Shown here: piece by piece, positions 41,001 to 52,484 of the stretch
How the letters are laid out: every line of letters begins with the position of its first letter
How positions within the stretch are numbered: position 1 is the stretch's first letter
Program-made: the position numbers and the translations under genes
Notes under the pieces: model-generated
What the model was told of the DNA's origin: nothing
The model's database searches: none
Seen by the model: only the letters and a program-made list of their open reading frames with translations
NCBI GenBank assembly: GCA_027574665.1
Contig: CM050658.1
Coordinates: 25,627,098-25,691,097 of the forward strand
DNA: 64,000 nucleotides
Direction of reading: 5' to 3'
From: Rhynochetos jubatus
Taxonomy: Eukaryota > Chordata > Aves > Eurypygiformes > Rhynochetidae

Positions 41001-42888
41001 GTGGATTTCGACTTTCCCGGGGATACAGAGCTCTGTCTTAAGAGGCATGCAGTGCTCTGCCAAAACAAACAAGGTTTCCCTAAGAAATTCTCTCGTAGCT
41101 CTTTCCCTTTTGGAGGAAAAGGGAGAGGTTTGTTTCTAAGCTTTGCAAGCGGTCCCGCGCTCTGCCGAAAAGGGAACGAACTGCTAGAGCACAGCGAGAG
41201 AAAACAGCGTAAGCAATTCCTTCCTAGCTCTTTCTGTTGCCGAGGAACTGTGGCACTCTTGGAACTGGAGATTGCAAGCAACACAGCGATCCGGCTGCTC
41301 TGGCACGCAGTGCTCTGCAAAGGCGCAGCAAGAAGGGACAAGAAATTCTCTCCTAACTCTTTCTGTTTGGTCGCATTACAGTGCTGCTTCAGATGGCCGT
41401 GTTCGGGCAGACGCTTCAACGAGCCGCGCATTCGAGCCTCTCCGAGCCTGTTAGCACAGAGAAGGTGACCCTGTGGATTTCGACTTTCCCGGCGATACAG
41501 AGCTCTGTCTTAAGAGGCATGCAGTGCTCTGCCAAAACAAACAAGGTTTCCCTAAGAAATTCTCTCGTAGCTCTTTCCCTTTTGGAGGAAAAGGGAGAGG
41601 TTTGTTTCTAAGCTTTGCGAGCGGTCCCGCGCTCTGCCGAAAAGGGAACGAACTGCTAGAGCACAGCGAGAGAAAACAGCGTAAGCAATTCCTTCCTAGC
41701 TCTTTCTGTTGCCGAGGAACTGTGGCACTGTTGGAACTGGAGATTGCAAGCAACACAGCGGTCCGGCTGCTCTGGCACGCAGTGCTCTGCAAAGGCGCAG
41801 CAAGAAGGGACAAGAAATTCTCTCCTAACTCTTTCTCTTTGGTCGCATTACAGTGCTGCTTTAGATGTCCGTGTTCGGGCAGACGCTTCAACGAGCCGCG
41901 CATTCGAGCCTCTCCGAGCCTGTTAGCACAGAGAAGGTGACCCTGTGGATTTCGACTTTCCCGGGGATACAGAGCTCTGTCTTAAGAGGCATGCAGTGCT
42001 CTGCCAAAACAAACAAGGTTTCCCTAAGAAATTCTCTCGTAGCTCTTTCCCTTTTGGAGGAAAAGGGAGAGGTTTGTTTCTAAGCTTTGCAAGCGGTCCC
42101 GCGCTCTGCCGAAAAGGGAAGGAACTGCTAGAGCACAGCGAGAGAAAACAGCGTAAGCAATTCCTTCCTAGCTCTTTCTGTTGCCGAGGAACTGTGGCAC
42201 TGTTGGAACTGGAGATTGCAAGCAACACAGCGGTCCGGCTGCTCTGGCACGCAGTGCTCTGCAAAGGCGCAGCAAGAAGGGACAAGAAATTCTCTCCTAA
42301 CTCTTTCTCTTTGGTCGCATTACAGTGCTGCTTCAGATGTCCGTGTTCGGGCAGACGCTTCAACGAGCCGCGCATTCGAGCCTCTCCGAGCCTGTTAGCA
42401 CAGAGAAGGTCACCCTCTGGATTTAGGCTTTCCCGGGCATACAGAGCTCTGTCTTAAGAGGCATGCAGTGCTCTGCCAAAACAAACAAGGTTTCCCTAAG
42501 AAATTCTCTCGTAGCTCTTTCCCTTTTGGAGGAAAAGGGAGAGGTTTGTTTCTAAGCTTTGCAAGCGGTCCCGCGCTCTGCCGAAAAGGGAACGAACTGC
42601 TAGAGCACAGCGAGAGAAAACAGCGTAAGCAATTCCTTCCTAGCTCTTTCTGTTGCCGAGGAACTGTGGCACTGTTGGATGTGGAGATTGCAAGCAACAC
42701 AGCGATCCGGCTGCTCTGGCACGCAGTGCTCTGCAAAGGCGCAGCAAGAAGGGACAAGAAATTCTCTCCTAACTCTTTCTGTTTGGTCGCATTACAGTGC
42801 TGCTTCAGATGGCCGTGTTCGGGCAGACGCTTCAACGAGCCGCGCATTCGAGCCTCTCCGAGCCTGTTAGCACAGAGAAGGTGACCCT
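41001..42888. repeat. Four-monomer block, second copy of an internal duplication
   Basis: It matches the block at 36,754-38,641 in variant order. Minor private changes, such as 'aaggtcaccc' near 42,407 in place of 'aaggtgaccc', show that it is not a verbatim copy, which argues against a simple assembly artefact. Confidence 0.7.
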
Positions 42889-45800
42889 GTGGATTTCGAC
42901 TTTCCCGGGGATACAGAGCTCTGTCTTAAGAGGCATGCAGTGCTCTGCCAAAACAAACAAAGTTTCCCTAAGAAATTCTCTCATAGCTCTTTCCCTTTTG
43001 GAGGAAAAGGGAGAGGTTTGTTTCTAAGCTTTGCAAGCGGTCCCGCGCTCTGCCGAAAAGGGAACGAACTGCTAGAGCACAGCGAGAGAAAACAGCGTAA
43101 GCAAGTCCTTCCTAGCTCTTTCTGTTGCCGAGGAACTGTGGCACTGTTGGAACTGGAGATTGCAAGCAACACAGCGATCCGGCTGCTCTGGCACGCAGTG
43201 CTCTGCAAAGGCGCAGCAAGAAGGGACAAGAAATTCTCTCCTAACTCTTTCTGTTTGGTCGCATTACAGTGCTGCTTCAGATGTCCGTGTTCGGGCAGAC
43301 GCTTCAACGAGCCGCGCATTCGAGCCTCTCCGAGCCTGTTAGCACAGAGAAGGTGACCCTGTGGATTTCGACTTTCCCGGGGATACAGAGCTCTGTCTTA
43401 AGAGGCATGCAGTGCTCTGCCAAAACAAACAAGGTTTCGCTAAGAAATTCTCTCGTAGCTCTTTCCCTTTTGGAGGAAAAGGGAGAGGTTTGTTTCTAAG
43501 CTTTGCAAGCGGTCCCGCGCTCTGCCGAAAAGGGAACGAACTGCTAGAGCACAGCGAGAGAAAACAGCGTAAGCAATTCCTTCCTAGCTCTTTCTGTTGC
43601 CGAGGAACTGTGGCACTGTTGGAACTGGAGATTGCAAGCAACACAGCGGTCCGGCTGCTCTGGCACGCAGTGCTCTGCAAAGGCGCAGCAAGAAGGGACA
43701 AGAAATTCTCTCCTAACTCTTTCTGTTTGGTCGCATTACAGTGCTGCTTCAGATGGCCGTGTTCGGGCAGACGCTTCAACGAGCCGCGCATTCGAGCCTC
43801 TCCGAGCCTGTTAGCACAGAGAAGGTGACCCTGTGGATTTCGACTTTCCCGGGGATACAGAGCTCTGTCTTAAGAGGCATGCAGTGCTCTGCCAAAACAA
43901 ACAAGGTTTCCCTAAGAAATTCTCTCGTAGCTCTTTCCCTTTTGGAGGAAAAGGGAGAGGTTTGTTTCTAAGCTTTGCAAGCGGTCCCGCGCTCTGCCGA
44001 AAAGGGAAGGAACTGCTAGAGCACAGCGAGAGAAAACAGCGTAAGCAATTCCTTCCTAGCTCTTTCTGTTGCCGAGGAACTGTGGCACTGTTGGAACTGG
44101 AGATTGCAAGCAACACAGCGGTCCGGCTGCTCTGGCACGCAGTGCTCTGCAAAGGCGCAGCAAGAAGGGACAAGAAATTCTCTCCTAACTCTTTCTCTTT
44201 GGTCGCATTACAGTGCTGCTTCAGATGTCCGTGTTCGGGCAGACGCTTCAACGAGCCGCGCATTCGAGCCTCTCCGAGCCTGTTAGCACAGAGAAGGTGA
44301 CCCTCTGGATTTAGGCTTTCCCGGGCATACAGAGCTCTGTCTTAAGAGGCATGCAGTGCTCTGCCAAAACAAACAAGGTTTCCCTAAGAAATTCTCTCGT
44401 AGCTCTTTCCCTTTTGGAGGAAAAGGGAGAGGTTTGTTTCTAAGCTTTGCAAGCGGTCCCGCGCTCTGCCGAAAAGGGAACGAACTGCTAGAGCACAGCG
44501 AGAGAAAACAGCGTAAGCAAGTCCTTCCTAGCTCTTTCTGTTGCCGAGGAACTGTGGCACTGTTGGAACTGGAGATTGCAAGCAACACAGCGATCCGGCT
44601 GCTCTGGCACGCAGTGCTCTGCAAAGGCGCAGCAAGAAGGGACAAGAAATTCTCTCCTAACTCTTTCTCTTTGGTCGCATTACAGTGCTGCTTCAGATGT
44701 CCGTGTTCGGGCAGACGCTTCAACGAGCCGCGCATTCGAGCCTCTCCGAGCCTGTTAGCACAGAGAAGGTGACCCTGTGGATTTCGACTTTCCCGGGGAT
44801 ACAGAGCTCTGTCTTAAGAGGCATGCAGTGCTCTGCCAAAACAAACAAGGTTTCGCTAAGAAATTCTCTCGTAGCTCTTTCCCTTTTGGAGGAAAAGGGA
44901 GAGGTTTGTTTCTAAGCTTTGCAAGCGGTCCCGCGCTCTGCCGAAAAGGGAACGAACTGCTAGAGCACAGCGAGAGAAAACAGCGTAAGCAATTCCTTCC
45001 TAGCTCTTTCTGTTGCCGAGGAACTGTGGCACTGTTGGAACTGGAGATTGCAAGCAACACAGCGGTCCGGCTGCTCTGGCACGCAGTGCTCTGCAAAGGC
45101 GCAGCAAGAAGGGACAAGAAATTCTCTCCTAACTCTTTCTGTTTGGTCGCATTACAGTGCTGCTTCAGATGGCCGTGTTCGGGCAGACGCTTCAACGAGC
45201 CGCGCATTCGAGCCTCTCCGAGCCTGTTAGCACAGAGAAGGTGACCCTGTGGATTTCGACTTTCCCGGGGATACAGAGCTCTGTCTTAAGAGGCATGCAG
45301 TGCTCTGCCAAAACAAACAAGGTTTCCCTAAGAAATTCTCTCGTAGCTCTTTCCCTTTTGGAGGAAAAGGGAGAGGTTTGTTTCTAAGCTTTGCAAGCGG
45401 TCCCGCGCTCTGCCGAAAAGGGAAGGAACTGCTAGAGCACAGCGAGAGAAAACAGCGTAAGCAATTCCTTCCTAGCTCTTTCTGTTGCCGAGGAACTGTG
45501 GCACTGTTGGAACTGGAGATTGCAAGCAACACAGCGGTCCGGCTGCTCTGGCACGCAGTGCTCTGCAAAGGCGCAGCAAGAAGGGACAAGAAATTCTCTC
45601 CTAACTCTTTCTCTTTGGTCGCATTACAGTGCTGCTTTAGATGTCCGTGTTCGGGCAGACGCTTCAACGAGCCGCGCATTCGAGCCTCTCCGAGCCTGTT
45701 AGCACAGAGAAGGTGGCCCTGTGGATTTCGACTTTCCCGGGGATACAGAGCTCTGTCTTAAGAGGCATGCAGTGCTCTGCCAAAACAAACAAGGTTTCCC

Positions 45801-46794
45801 TAAGAAATTCTCTCGTAGCTCTTTCCCTTTTGGAGGAAAAGGGAGAGGTTTGTTTCTAAGCTTTGCAAGCGGTCCCGCGCTCTGCCGAAAAGGGAACGAA
45901 CTGCTAGAGCACAGCGAGAGAAAACAGCGCAAGCAATTCCTTCCTAGCTCTTTCTGTTGCCGAGGAACTGTGGCACTGTTGGAACTGGAGATTGCAAGCA
46001 ACACAGCGATCCGGCTGCTCTGGCACGCAGTGCTCTGCAAAGGCGCAGCAAGAAGGGACAAGAAATTCTCTCCTAACTCTTTCTCTTTGGTCGCATTACA
46101 GTGCTGCTTTAGATGTCCGTGTTCGGGCAGACGCTTCAACGAGCCGCGCATTCGAGCCTCTCCGAGCCTGTTAGCACAGAGAAGGTGACCCTCTGGATTT
46201 CGACTTTCCCGGGGATACAGAGCTCTGTCTTAAGAGGCATGCAGTGCTCTGCCAAAACAAACAAGGTTTCCCTAAGAAATTCTCTCGTAGCTCTTTCCCT
46301 TTTGGAGGAAAAGGGAGAGGTTTGTTTCTAAGCTTTGCAAGCGGTCCCGCGCTCTGCCGAAAAGGGAACGAACTGCTAGAGCACAGCGAGAGAAAACAGC
46401 GTAAGCAATTCCTTCCTAGCTCTTTCTGTTGCCGAGGAACTGTGGCACTGTTGGATGTGGAGATTGCAAGCAACACAGCGGTCCGTCTGCTCTGGCACGC
46501 AGTGCTCTGCAAAGGCGCAGCAAGAAGGGACAAGAAATTCTCTCCTAACTCTTTCTGTTTGGTCGCATTACAGTGCTGCTTTAGATGTCCGTGTTCGGGC
46601 AGACGCTTCAACGAGCCGCGCATTCGAGCCTCTCCGAGTCTGTTAGCACAGAGAAGGTGACCCTGTGGATTTCGACTTTCCCGGGGATACAGAGCTCTGT
46701 CTTAAGAGGCATGCAGTGCTCTGCCAAAACAAACAAGGTTTCGCTAAGAAATTCTCTCGTAGCTCTTTCCCTTTTGGAGGAAAAGGGAGAGGTT

Positions 46795-46860
46795 TGTTTC
46801 AAATTTTTCAACGAGTCCAGCATTCTGCCGAAAAGGGAATGAACTGCTGGAGCACAGCGA
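46795..46860. repeat. Edge-type sequence patch inside a standard monomer
   Basis: Within an otherwise standard monomer, the segment after 'gaggtttgtttc' switches to 'aaatttttcaacgagtccag', followed by 'cattctgccgaaaagggaat' and 'gctggagcac'. Those variants otherwise occur only in the diverged monomers at 50,100-51,000. The switch costs one base of period. A short gene-conversion tract, or retention of an old variant, would explain it. Confidence 0.6.
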
Positions 46861-48074
46861 GAGAAAACAGCGTAAGCAATTCCTTCCTAGCTCTTTCTGT
46901 TGCCGAGGAACTGTGGCACTGTTGGATGTGGAGATTGCAAGCAACACAGCGGTCTGGCTGCTCTGGCACGCAGTGCTCTGCAAAGGCGCAGCAAGAAGGG
47001 ACAAGAAATTCTCTCCTAACTCTTTCTGTTTGGTCGCATTACAGTGCTGCTTCAGATGTCCCTGTTCGGGCAGACGCTTCAACGAGCCGTGCATTCGAGC
47101 CTCTCCGAGCCTGTTAGCACAGAGAAGGTGACCCTGTGGATTTCGACTTTCCCGGGGATACAGAGCTCTGTCTTAAGAGGCATGCAGTGCTCTGCCAAAA
47201 CAAACAAGGTTTCCCTAAGAAATTCTCTCGTAGCTCTTTCCCTTTTGGAGGAAAAGGGAGAGGTTTGTTTCTAAGCTTTGCAAGCGGTCCCGCGCTCTGC
47301 CGAAAAGGGAATGATCTGCTAGAGCACAGCGAGAGAAAACAGCGTAAGCAATTCCTTCCTAGCCCTTTCTGTTGCCGAGGAACTGTGGCACTGTTGGAAC
47401 TGGAGATTGCAAGCAACACAGCGGTCAGGCTGCTCTGGCACGCAGTGCTCTGCAAAGGCGCAGCAAGAAGGGACAAGAAATTCTCTCCTAACTCTTTCTC
47501 TTTGGTCGCATTACAGTGCTGCTTTAGATGTCCGTGTTCGGGCAGACGCTTCAACGAGCCGCGCATTCGAGCCTCTCCGAGCCTGTTAGCACAGAGAAGG
47601 TGACCCTGTGGATTTCGACTTTCCCGGGGATACAGAGCTCTGTCTTAAGAGGCATGCAGTGCTCTGCCAAAACAAACAAGGTTTCCCTAAGAAATTCTCT
47701 CCTAGCTCTTTCCCTTTTGGAGGAAAAGGGAGAGGTTTGTTTCTAAGCTTTGCAAGCGGTCCCGCGCTCTGCCGAAAAGGGAACGAACTGCTAGAGCACA
47801 GCGAGAGAAAACAGCGTAAGCAATTCCTTCCTAGCTCTTTCTGTTGCCGAGGAACTGTGGCACTGTTGGATGTGGAGATTGCAAGCAACACAGCGGTCTG
47901 GCTGCTCTGGCACGCAGTGCTCTGCAAAGGCGCAGCAAGAAGGGACAAGAAATTCTCTCCTAACTCTTTCTGTTTGGCCGCATTACAGTGCTGCTTCAGA
48001 TGTCCGTGTTCGGGCAGACGCTTCAACGAGCCGCGCATTCGAGCCTCTCCGAGCCTGTTAGCACAGAGAAGGTG

Positions 48075-49957
48075 ACCCTCTGGATTTAGGCTTTGCAGGT
48101 GATCCAGAGCTCTGTCTTAAGAGGCATGCAGTGCTCTGCCAAAACAAACAAGGTTTCCCTAAGAAATTCTCTCGTAGCTCTTTCCGCTTTGGAGGAAAAG
48201 GGAGAGGTTTGTTTCTAAGCTTTGCAAGCAGTCCAGCGTTCTGCCGAAAAGGGGACGAACTGCTAGAGCACACTGAGAGAAATCAGCGCAAGCAATTCCT
48301 TCCTAGCTCTTTCTGTTGCCGAGGAACAGTAGCACTGTTGGAACTGGAGACTGCAAGCAAGACAGCGACCCGGCTGCTCTTGCACCAAGTGCTCTGCAAA
48401 GGCGCAGCAAGAAGGGACAAGAAATTCTCTCCTAACTCTTTCTGTTTGGTCGCATTACAGTGCTGCTTTAGATGTCCGTGTTCGGGCAGACGCTTCAACG
48501 AGCCGCGCATTCGAGCCTCTCCGAGCCTGTTAGCACAGAGAAGGTGACCCTGTGGATTTCGACTTTCCCGGGGATACAGAGCTCTGTCTTAAGAGGCATG
48601 CAGTGCTCTGCCAAAACAAACAAAGTTTCCCTAAGAAATTCTCTCGTAGCTCTTTCCCTTTTGGAGGAAAAGGGAGAGGTTTGTTTCTAAGCTTTGCAAG
48701 CGGTCCCGCGCTCTGCCGAAAAGGGAACGAACTGCTAGAGCACAGCGAGAGAAAACAGCGTAAGCAATTCCTTCCTAGCTCTTTCTGTTGCCGAGGAACT
48801 GTGGCACTGTTGGATGTGGAGATTGCAAGCAACACAGCGGTCCGGCTGCTCTGGCACGCAGTGCTCTGCAAAGGCGCAGCAAGAAGGGACAAGAAATTCT
48901 CTCCTAACTCTTTCTGTTTGGTCGCATTACAGTGCTGCTTTAGATGTCCGTGTTCGGGCAGACGCTTCAACGAGCCGCGCATTCGAGCCTCTCCGAGCCT
49001 GTTAGCACAGAGAAGGTGACCCTGTGGATTTCGACTTTCCCGGGGATACAGAGCTCTGTCTTAAGAGGCATGCAGTGCTCTGCCAAAACAAACAAGGTTT
49101 CCCTAAGAAATTCTCTCGTAGCTCTTTCCCTTTTGGAGGAAAAGGGAGAGGTTTGTTTCTAAGCTTTGCAAGCGGTCCCGCGCTCTGCCGAAAAGGGAAC
49201 GAACTGCTAGAGCACAGCGAGAGAAAACAGCGTAAGCAATTCCTTCCTAGCTCTTTCTGTTGCCGAGGAACTGTGGCACTGTTGGAACTGGAGATTGCAA
49301 GCAACACAGCGATCCGGCTGCTCTGGCACGCAGTGCTCTGCAAAGGCGCAGCAAGAAGGGACAAGAAATCCTCTCCTAACTCTTTCTGTTTGGCCGCATT
49401 ACAGTGCTGCTTCAGATGTCCGTGTTCGGGCAGACGCTTCAACGAGCTGCGCATTCGAGCCTCTCCGAGCCTGTTAGCACAGAGAAGGTGACCCTCTGGA
49501 TTTAGGCTTTGCAGGTGATCCAGAGCTCTGTCTTAAGAGGCATGCAGTGCTCTGCCAAAACAAACAAGGTTTCCCTAAGAAATTCTCTCGTAGCTCTTTC
49601 CCTTTTGGAGGAAAAGGGAGAGGTTTGTTTCTAAGCTTTGCAAGCAGTGCAGCGTTCTGCCGAAAAGGGGACCAACTGCTAGAGCACACTGAGAGAAATC
49701 AGCGCAAGCAATTCCTTCCTAGCTCTTTCTGTTGCCGAGGAACAGTAGCACTGTTGGAACTGGAGACTGCAAGCAAGACAGCGATCCGGCTGCTCTGGCA
49801 CGCAGTGCTCTGCAAAGGCGCAGCAAGAAGGGACAAGAAATTCTCTCCTAACTCTTTCTGTTTGGTCGCATTACAGTGCTGCTTTAGATGTCCGTGTTCG
49901 GGCAAACACTTCAAAGTGCCGCGCATTCGAGCCTCTCTGAGTCTGTTAGGACAGTGA
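48075..49957. repeat. Diverged monomers in a three-monomer (1,416-bp) period
   Basis: Monomers entered at about 48,083 and 49,499 both carry 'ggctttgcaggtgatccaga' instead of the usual 'gactttcccggggatacaga'. They also share 'gttctgccgaaaagggga', 'cactgagagaaatcagcgca' and 'gagactgcaagcaagacagc'. They lie exactly 1,416 bp (three monomers) apart, with two standard monomers between them. This is a local higher-order repeat built from two monomer classes. Confidence 0.7.
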
Positions 49958-51104
49958 AGGTGTCCCTCTGGATTTAGACTTTGCAGGTGATCCAGAGCTC
50001 TGTCTTAACAAGCATGCAGTGATCTGCCAAAACAAACAAGGTTTCCCTAAGAAATTCTCTCGTAGCTCTTTCCCTTTTGGAGGAAAAGGGAGAGGTTTGT
50101 TTCTAAGCTTTTCAAGGAGTCCAGCATTCTGCCGAAAAGGGAATGAACTGCTGGAGCACAGCGAGAGAAAAGAGCGGAAGCAATTCCTTCCTATGTCTTT
50201 CCGTTTTGTCCTAGTCTATTTGGACCACAAGGTGTCCCTCTGGATTTAGGCTTTGCAGGTGATGCAGAGCTCTGTCTTAACAGGCATGCAGTGGTCTGCC
50301 AAAACAAACAATGTTTCCCTAAGAAATTCTCTCGTAGCTCTTTCCGCTTTGGAGGAAAAGGGAGAGGTTTGTTTCTAAGCTTTTCAAGGAGTCCAGCATT
50401 CTGCCGAAAAGGGAATGAACTGCTGGAGCACAGCGAGAGAAAAGAGCGGAAGCAATTCCTTCCTAGCTCTTTCAGATTCGGAGCAAATGTAGCACTGTTG
50501 CAATTGGAGATTGCAAGCAAGACAGCGATCCGGCTGCTCTGGCACGCAGTGCTCTGCAAAGGCGCAGGAAGAAGGGACAAGAAATTCTCTCCTAACTCTT
50601 TCTGTTTGGTCGCATTACAGTGCTGCTTCAGATGGCCGTGTTCGGGCAGACGCTTCAACGAGCCGCGCATTCGAGCCTCTCCGAGCCTGTTAGCACAGAG
50701 AAGGTGTCCCCCTGGATTTCGTCTTTCCCGGGGATACAGAGCTCTGTCTTAAGAGGCATGCAGTGGTCTGCCAAAACAAACATGGTTTCACTAACAAATT
50801 CTCTCGTAGCTCTTTCCCTTTTGGAGGAAAAGGGAGAGGTTTGTTTCTAAGCTTTTCAAGGAGTCCAGCATTCTGCCGAAAAGGGAATGAACTGCTGGAG
50901 CACAGCGAGAGAAAAGAGCGGAAGCAATTCCTTCCTAGCTCTTTCAGATTCGGAGCAACTGTAGCACTGTTGCAATTGGAGATTGCAAGCAAGACAGCGT
51001 TCCGGCTGCTCTGGCACGCAGTGCTCTGCAAAGACGCAGCAAGAAGGGACAAGAAATTCTCTCCTAACTCTTTCTGTTTGGTCGCATTATAGTGCTGCTT
51101 TAGA
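49958..51104. repeat. Diverged right edge of the satellite array
   Basis: The last two and a half monomers are the most different in the window. They show 'tttcaaggagtccagcattc', 'gaaaagagcggaagcaattc' and 'ctctttcagattcggagcaa' in place of the standard sequences. Increasing divergence toward an array end is the usual result of reduced exchange at the edge. The array stops within a monomer just after 'gcattatagtgctgctttag'. Confidence 0.8.
50049..50320. repeat. Truncated 272-bp satellite monomer
   Basis: The spacing between marker cores at 50,049 and 50,321 is 272 bp instead of 472. Sequence after 'aagcaattccttcctatgtc' (about 50,178-50,200) jumps to 'gtccctctggatttaggctt' at about 50,233. 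The join includes roughly 30 bases ('ttttgtcctagtctatttgg' and neighbours) not seen in other monomers. The third internal sub-repeat and the region after it are lost. Confidence 0.85.
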
Positions 51105-51105
51105 G
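51104..51105. other. Junction between satellite and FOXJ1-like gene array
   Basis: Satellite sequence ends at 'gtgctgctttaga' and the gene unit begins at 'gcctttgaacgcggctgccg'. In later units the same point (55,341, 59,601, 63,842) is preceded by 'ctccgcggctgca'. The two sides share only the short overlap 'agcc', so the break looks like a micro-homology or blunt join. It falls inside the GC-rich promoter-side region of the unit. Confidence 0.85.
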
Positions 51106-52190
51106 CCTTTGAACGCGGCTGCCGGCCCCGGCCGGGCATGAGCGCGGCGCGAGCGCGGCGCGGCGGGACTACCCGCCCCGCTCCCGCAGCACAGGCTTTT
51201 TGCCCCCAAAACAAGGCTGGGGGCAGCCACAGCCGCGTTCAGGTGCCTGCTCCCCAGTGTCACCCCCCAGCCGGGCCAGCTCCTGTGCTGGCAGGGAACG
51301 AGGATCCCATCCCAGGAACGTCGGGTGCAGCGAGCGGGGAGCAGGGGGGGGCCTCCAACGGACAAAAGTCCCGATGCAATCAGTAAAGATGAAACTGCGC
51401 CTAGAGAAGAAAGCTCCAAGAACAAAACCGAGCCCTCCCCCGGGCAAACCTCCCGCTCCTGACAGCCGGCTTTGCACGGGCCGCCCGGCTGAGCCCTCCC
51501 TCGGCAGCGCCCCTCCCCCCGCCGCTTTCTGCCACCGCGGCTGTCCGGCCGTCCCTTACCTCGTCCCGGCGACGACCCCCAACTTGCAAAGCTCACGGGA
51601 GAGGAGGGAGCTTCTGGAAAAGCGGGCGCAAAACCCCTAGACAAGCCCCAAGAGGGAACGATTCAATCAAGTCCCACAAAAGGCCCAAAGGGACGACGCT
51701 GGGGGTGCCGGGGGGTTCTGCCTGGCCCCCGCGGGTGAGCAATGACCCTGCCCAACGGCCTGTCATCACCCCCAGGAGCTCCTCGTAGGAAGGATGCGCC
51801 AGGCGTTGGCAGCAGCTCCCAGGACACTGGGCCACCCTCGTGCCGCACAGCTGCTGGCTAACCATCGCCATGCAGGCGGTGCTTTGCGCCTCGGTTTCCC
51901 CTCGGGGAATTGCCGTGCCGCCGCGCACGGGGGTGGGTAGCACCCACGGACCGGGGCTGGGCTGGTGAGATGTCCCCTACCCACAGGGGAGGGCGTCAGA
52001 CACAGACGGGCAGCGCTGGAGGGAAAGAAGGAGGCAAACGGACCGTTTCTTGCTTTGTCAAAACTTAGAGATAACTTTCCCTGGCAAAGGTGCAATGGCA
52101 CGTGCATCTCTGCCCTATTTCAGCCTCCACACAGAGGCCCCAAACCAGAAAAACAGAGGACAACCAAGTGATCAAGATTTACAACCACAA
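51105..52190. other. Non-coding GC-rich spacer, 'orphan' promoter-side sequence
   Basis: It is equivalent to the CpG-rich upstream region seen at 55,341-56,425 and 59,601-60,690. Here no gene body lies downstream on the minus strand, because the satellite begins at 51,104. Several open frames exist on both strands, as expected in GC-rich DNA, but none resembles a known protein. If the promoter is active here, minus-strand transcription would run into the satellite. Confidence 0.6.
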
Positions 52191-52193
52191 AGA

Positions 52194-52199
52194 TTTATA
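52194..52199 (-). terminator. Candidate poly(A) signal, gene copy 1
   Basis: Minus-strand TATAAA, a known weak variant of AATAAA, lies about 135 bp past the alternative-frame stop and about 235 bp past the annotated stop. It is followed by a GT-rich stretch ('tttgtggttgtaaatcttga'). No canonical AATAAA was seen nearer. Confidence 0.4.
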
Positions 52200-52331
52200 A
52201 CAAACCTCTTTCAACATCACCTATCTATCCCCAAAGCCCCCCCCAGAGACATGGCCCTTGCTTGCTGGCCTCGGGACACCCCACCCCCCTAAAAAGGAGC
52301 CTGCGTGGGCTTTCAAATGCTGACAGGCCTC

Positions 52332-52484
52332 TCAGAAGAGGGCTGCCACACTGCTCCAGTCATTCCAATCCAGGGGCAAAGGGACGTTCTCCAACAGATC
52401 CACGCTGAGGACATCGAGCTTTGTCCCTTCATCACAGTGGAGCCCCAGGAAAGAAGCGGCCCTCAGGGCTTCCTCCCAAGCCCA
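52332..52484 (-). pseudogene. Out-of-frame remnant of the ancestral FOXJ1 C-terminal tail, copy 1
   Basis: In a frame offset by one base from the annotated CDS, this stretch reads about 50 open codons ending in TGA. It begins [11 protein letters not shown], comparable to DETFLATSFL in human FOXJ1, and ends WNDWSSVAALF, comparable to LQDWASVGAFL. This is clearly the family's usual C-terminus. The annotated frame instead stops at 52,432. The change needs one extra or two missing bases near the 12-bp glycine/glutamine repeat. No GT-AG intron of plausible size restores the frame. Confidence 0.75.

Larger units (their letters stand above)
1..51104. repeat. 472-bp tandem satellite array, about 108 monomers
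   Basis: The sequence repeats head-to-tail with a 472-bp period from the first base to 51,104. A marker core at position 20 recurs at 492, 964 and so on to 50,049, then at 50,321 and 50,793. Only three single-base losses (near 32,935, 39,541 and 46,805) and one 200-bp loss (about 50,200) break the phase. Most monomers differ by a few substitutions, for example at the variable base in the 'caagtcc/caattcc/caactcc' segment or in 'gatgtcc/gatggcc/gatgacc'. The array starts inside a monomer, so it extends left of the window. I see no gene, transposon or tRNA inside it. Open frames of about 150 codons occur on both strands of each monomer, but 472 is not a multiple of three and they do not resemble known proteins. 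The family name is not recognised. Homogeneity implies ongoing unequal exchange or gene conversion. Confidence 0.98.

Noticed and set aside
1-51104. Open frames of 150-155 codons repeated on both strands in nearly every satellite monomer
   Set aside because: They recur only because the monomer recurs, overlap one another on opposite strands, do not resemble known proteins, and cannot join between monomers since 472 is not divisible by three.
1-51104. CRISPR-like array
   Set aside because: Repeats and 'spacers' are all the same 472-bp sequence; there are no short conserved repeats with unique spacers, and the flanking gene is vertebrate.
51169-51644. Possible second gene in the spacer (minus-strand frames starting MSRGF or MQSRL)
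   Set aside because: No recognisable domain, and it lies wholly in CpG-rich promoter-type sequence. One frame is broken in unit 3 by a single extra G without other signs of constraint.
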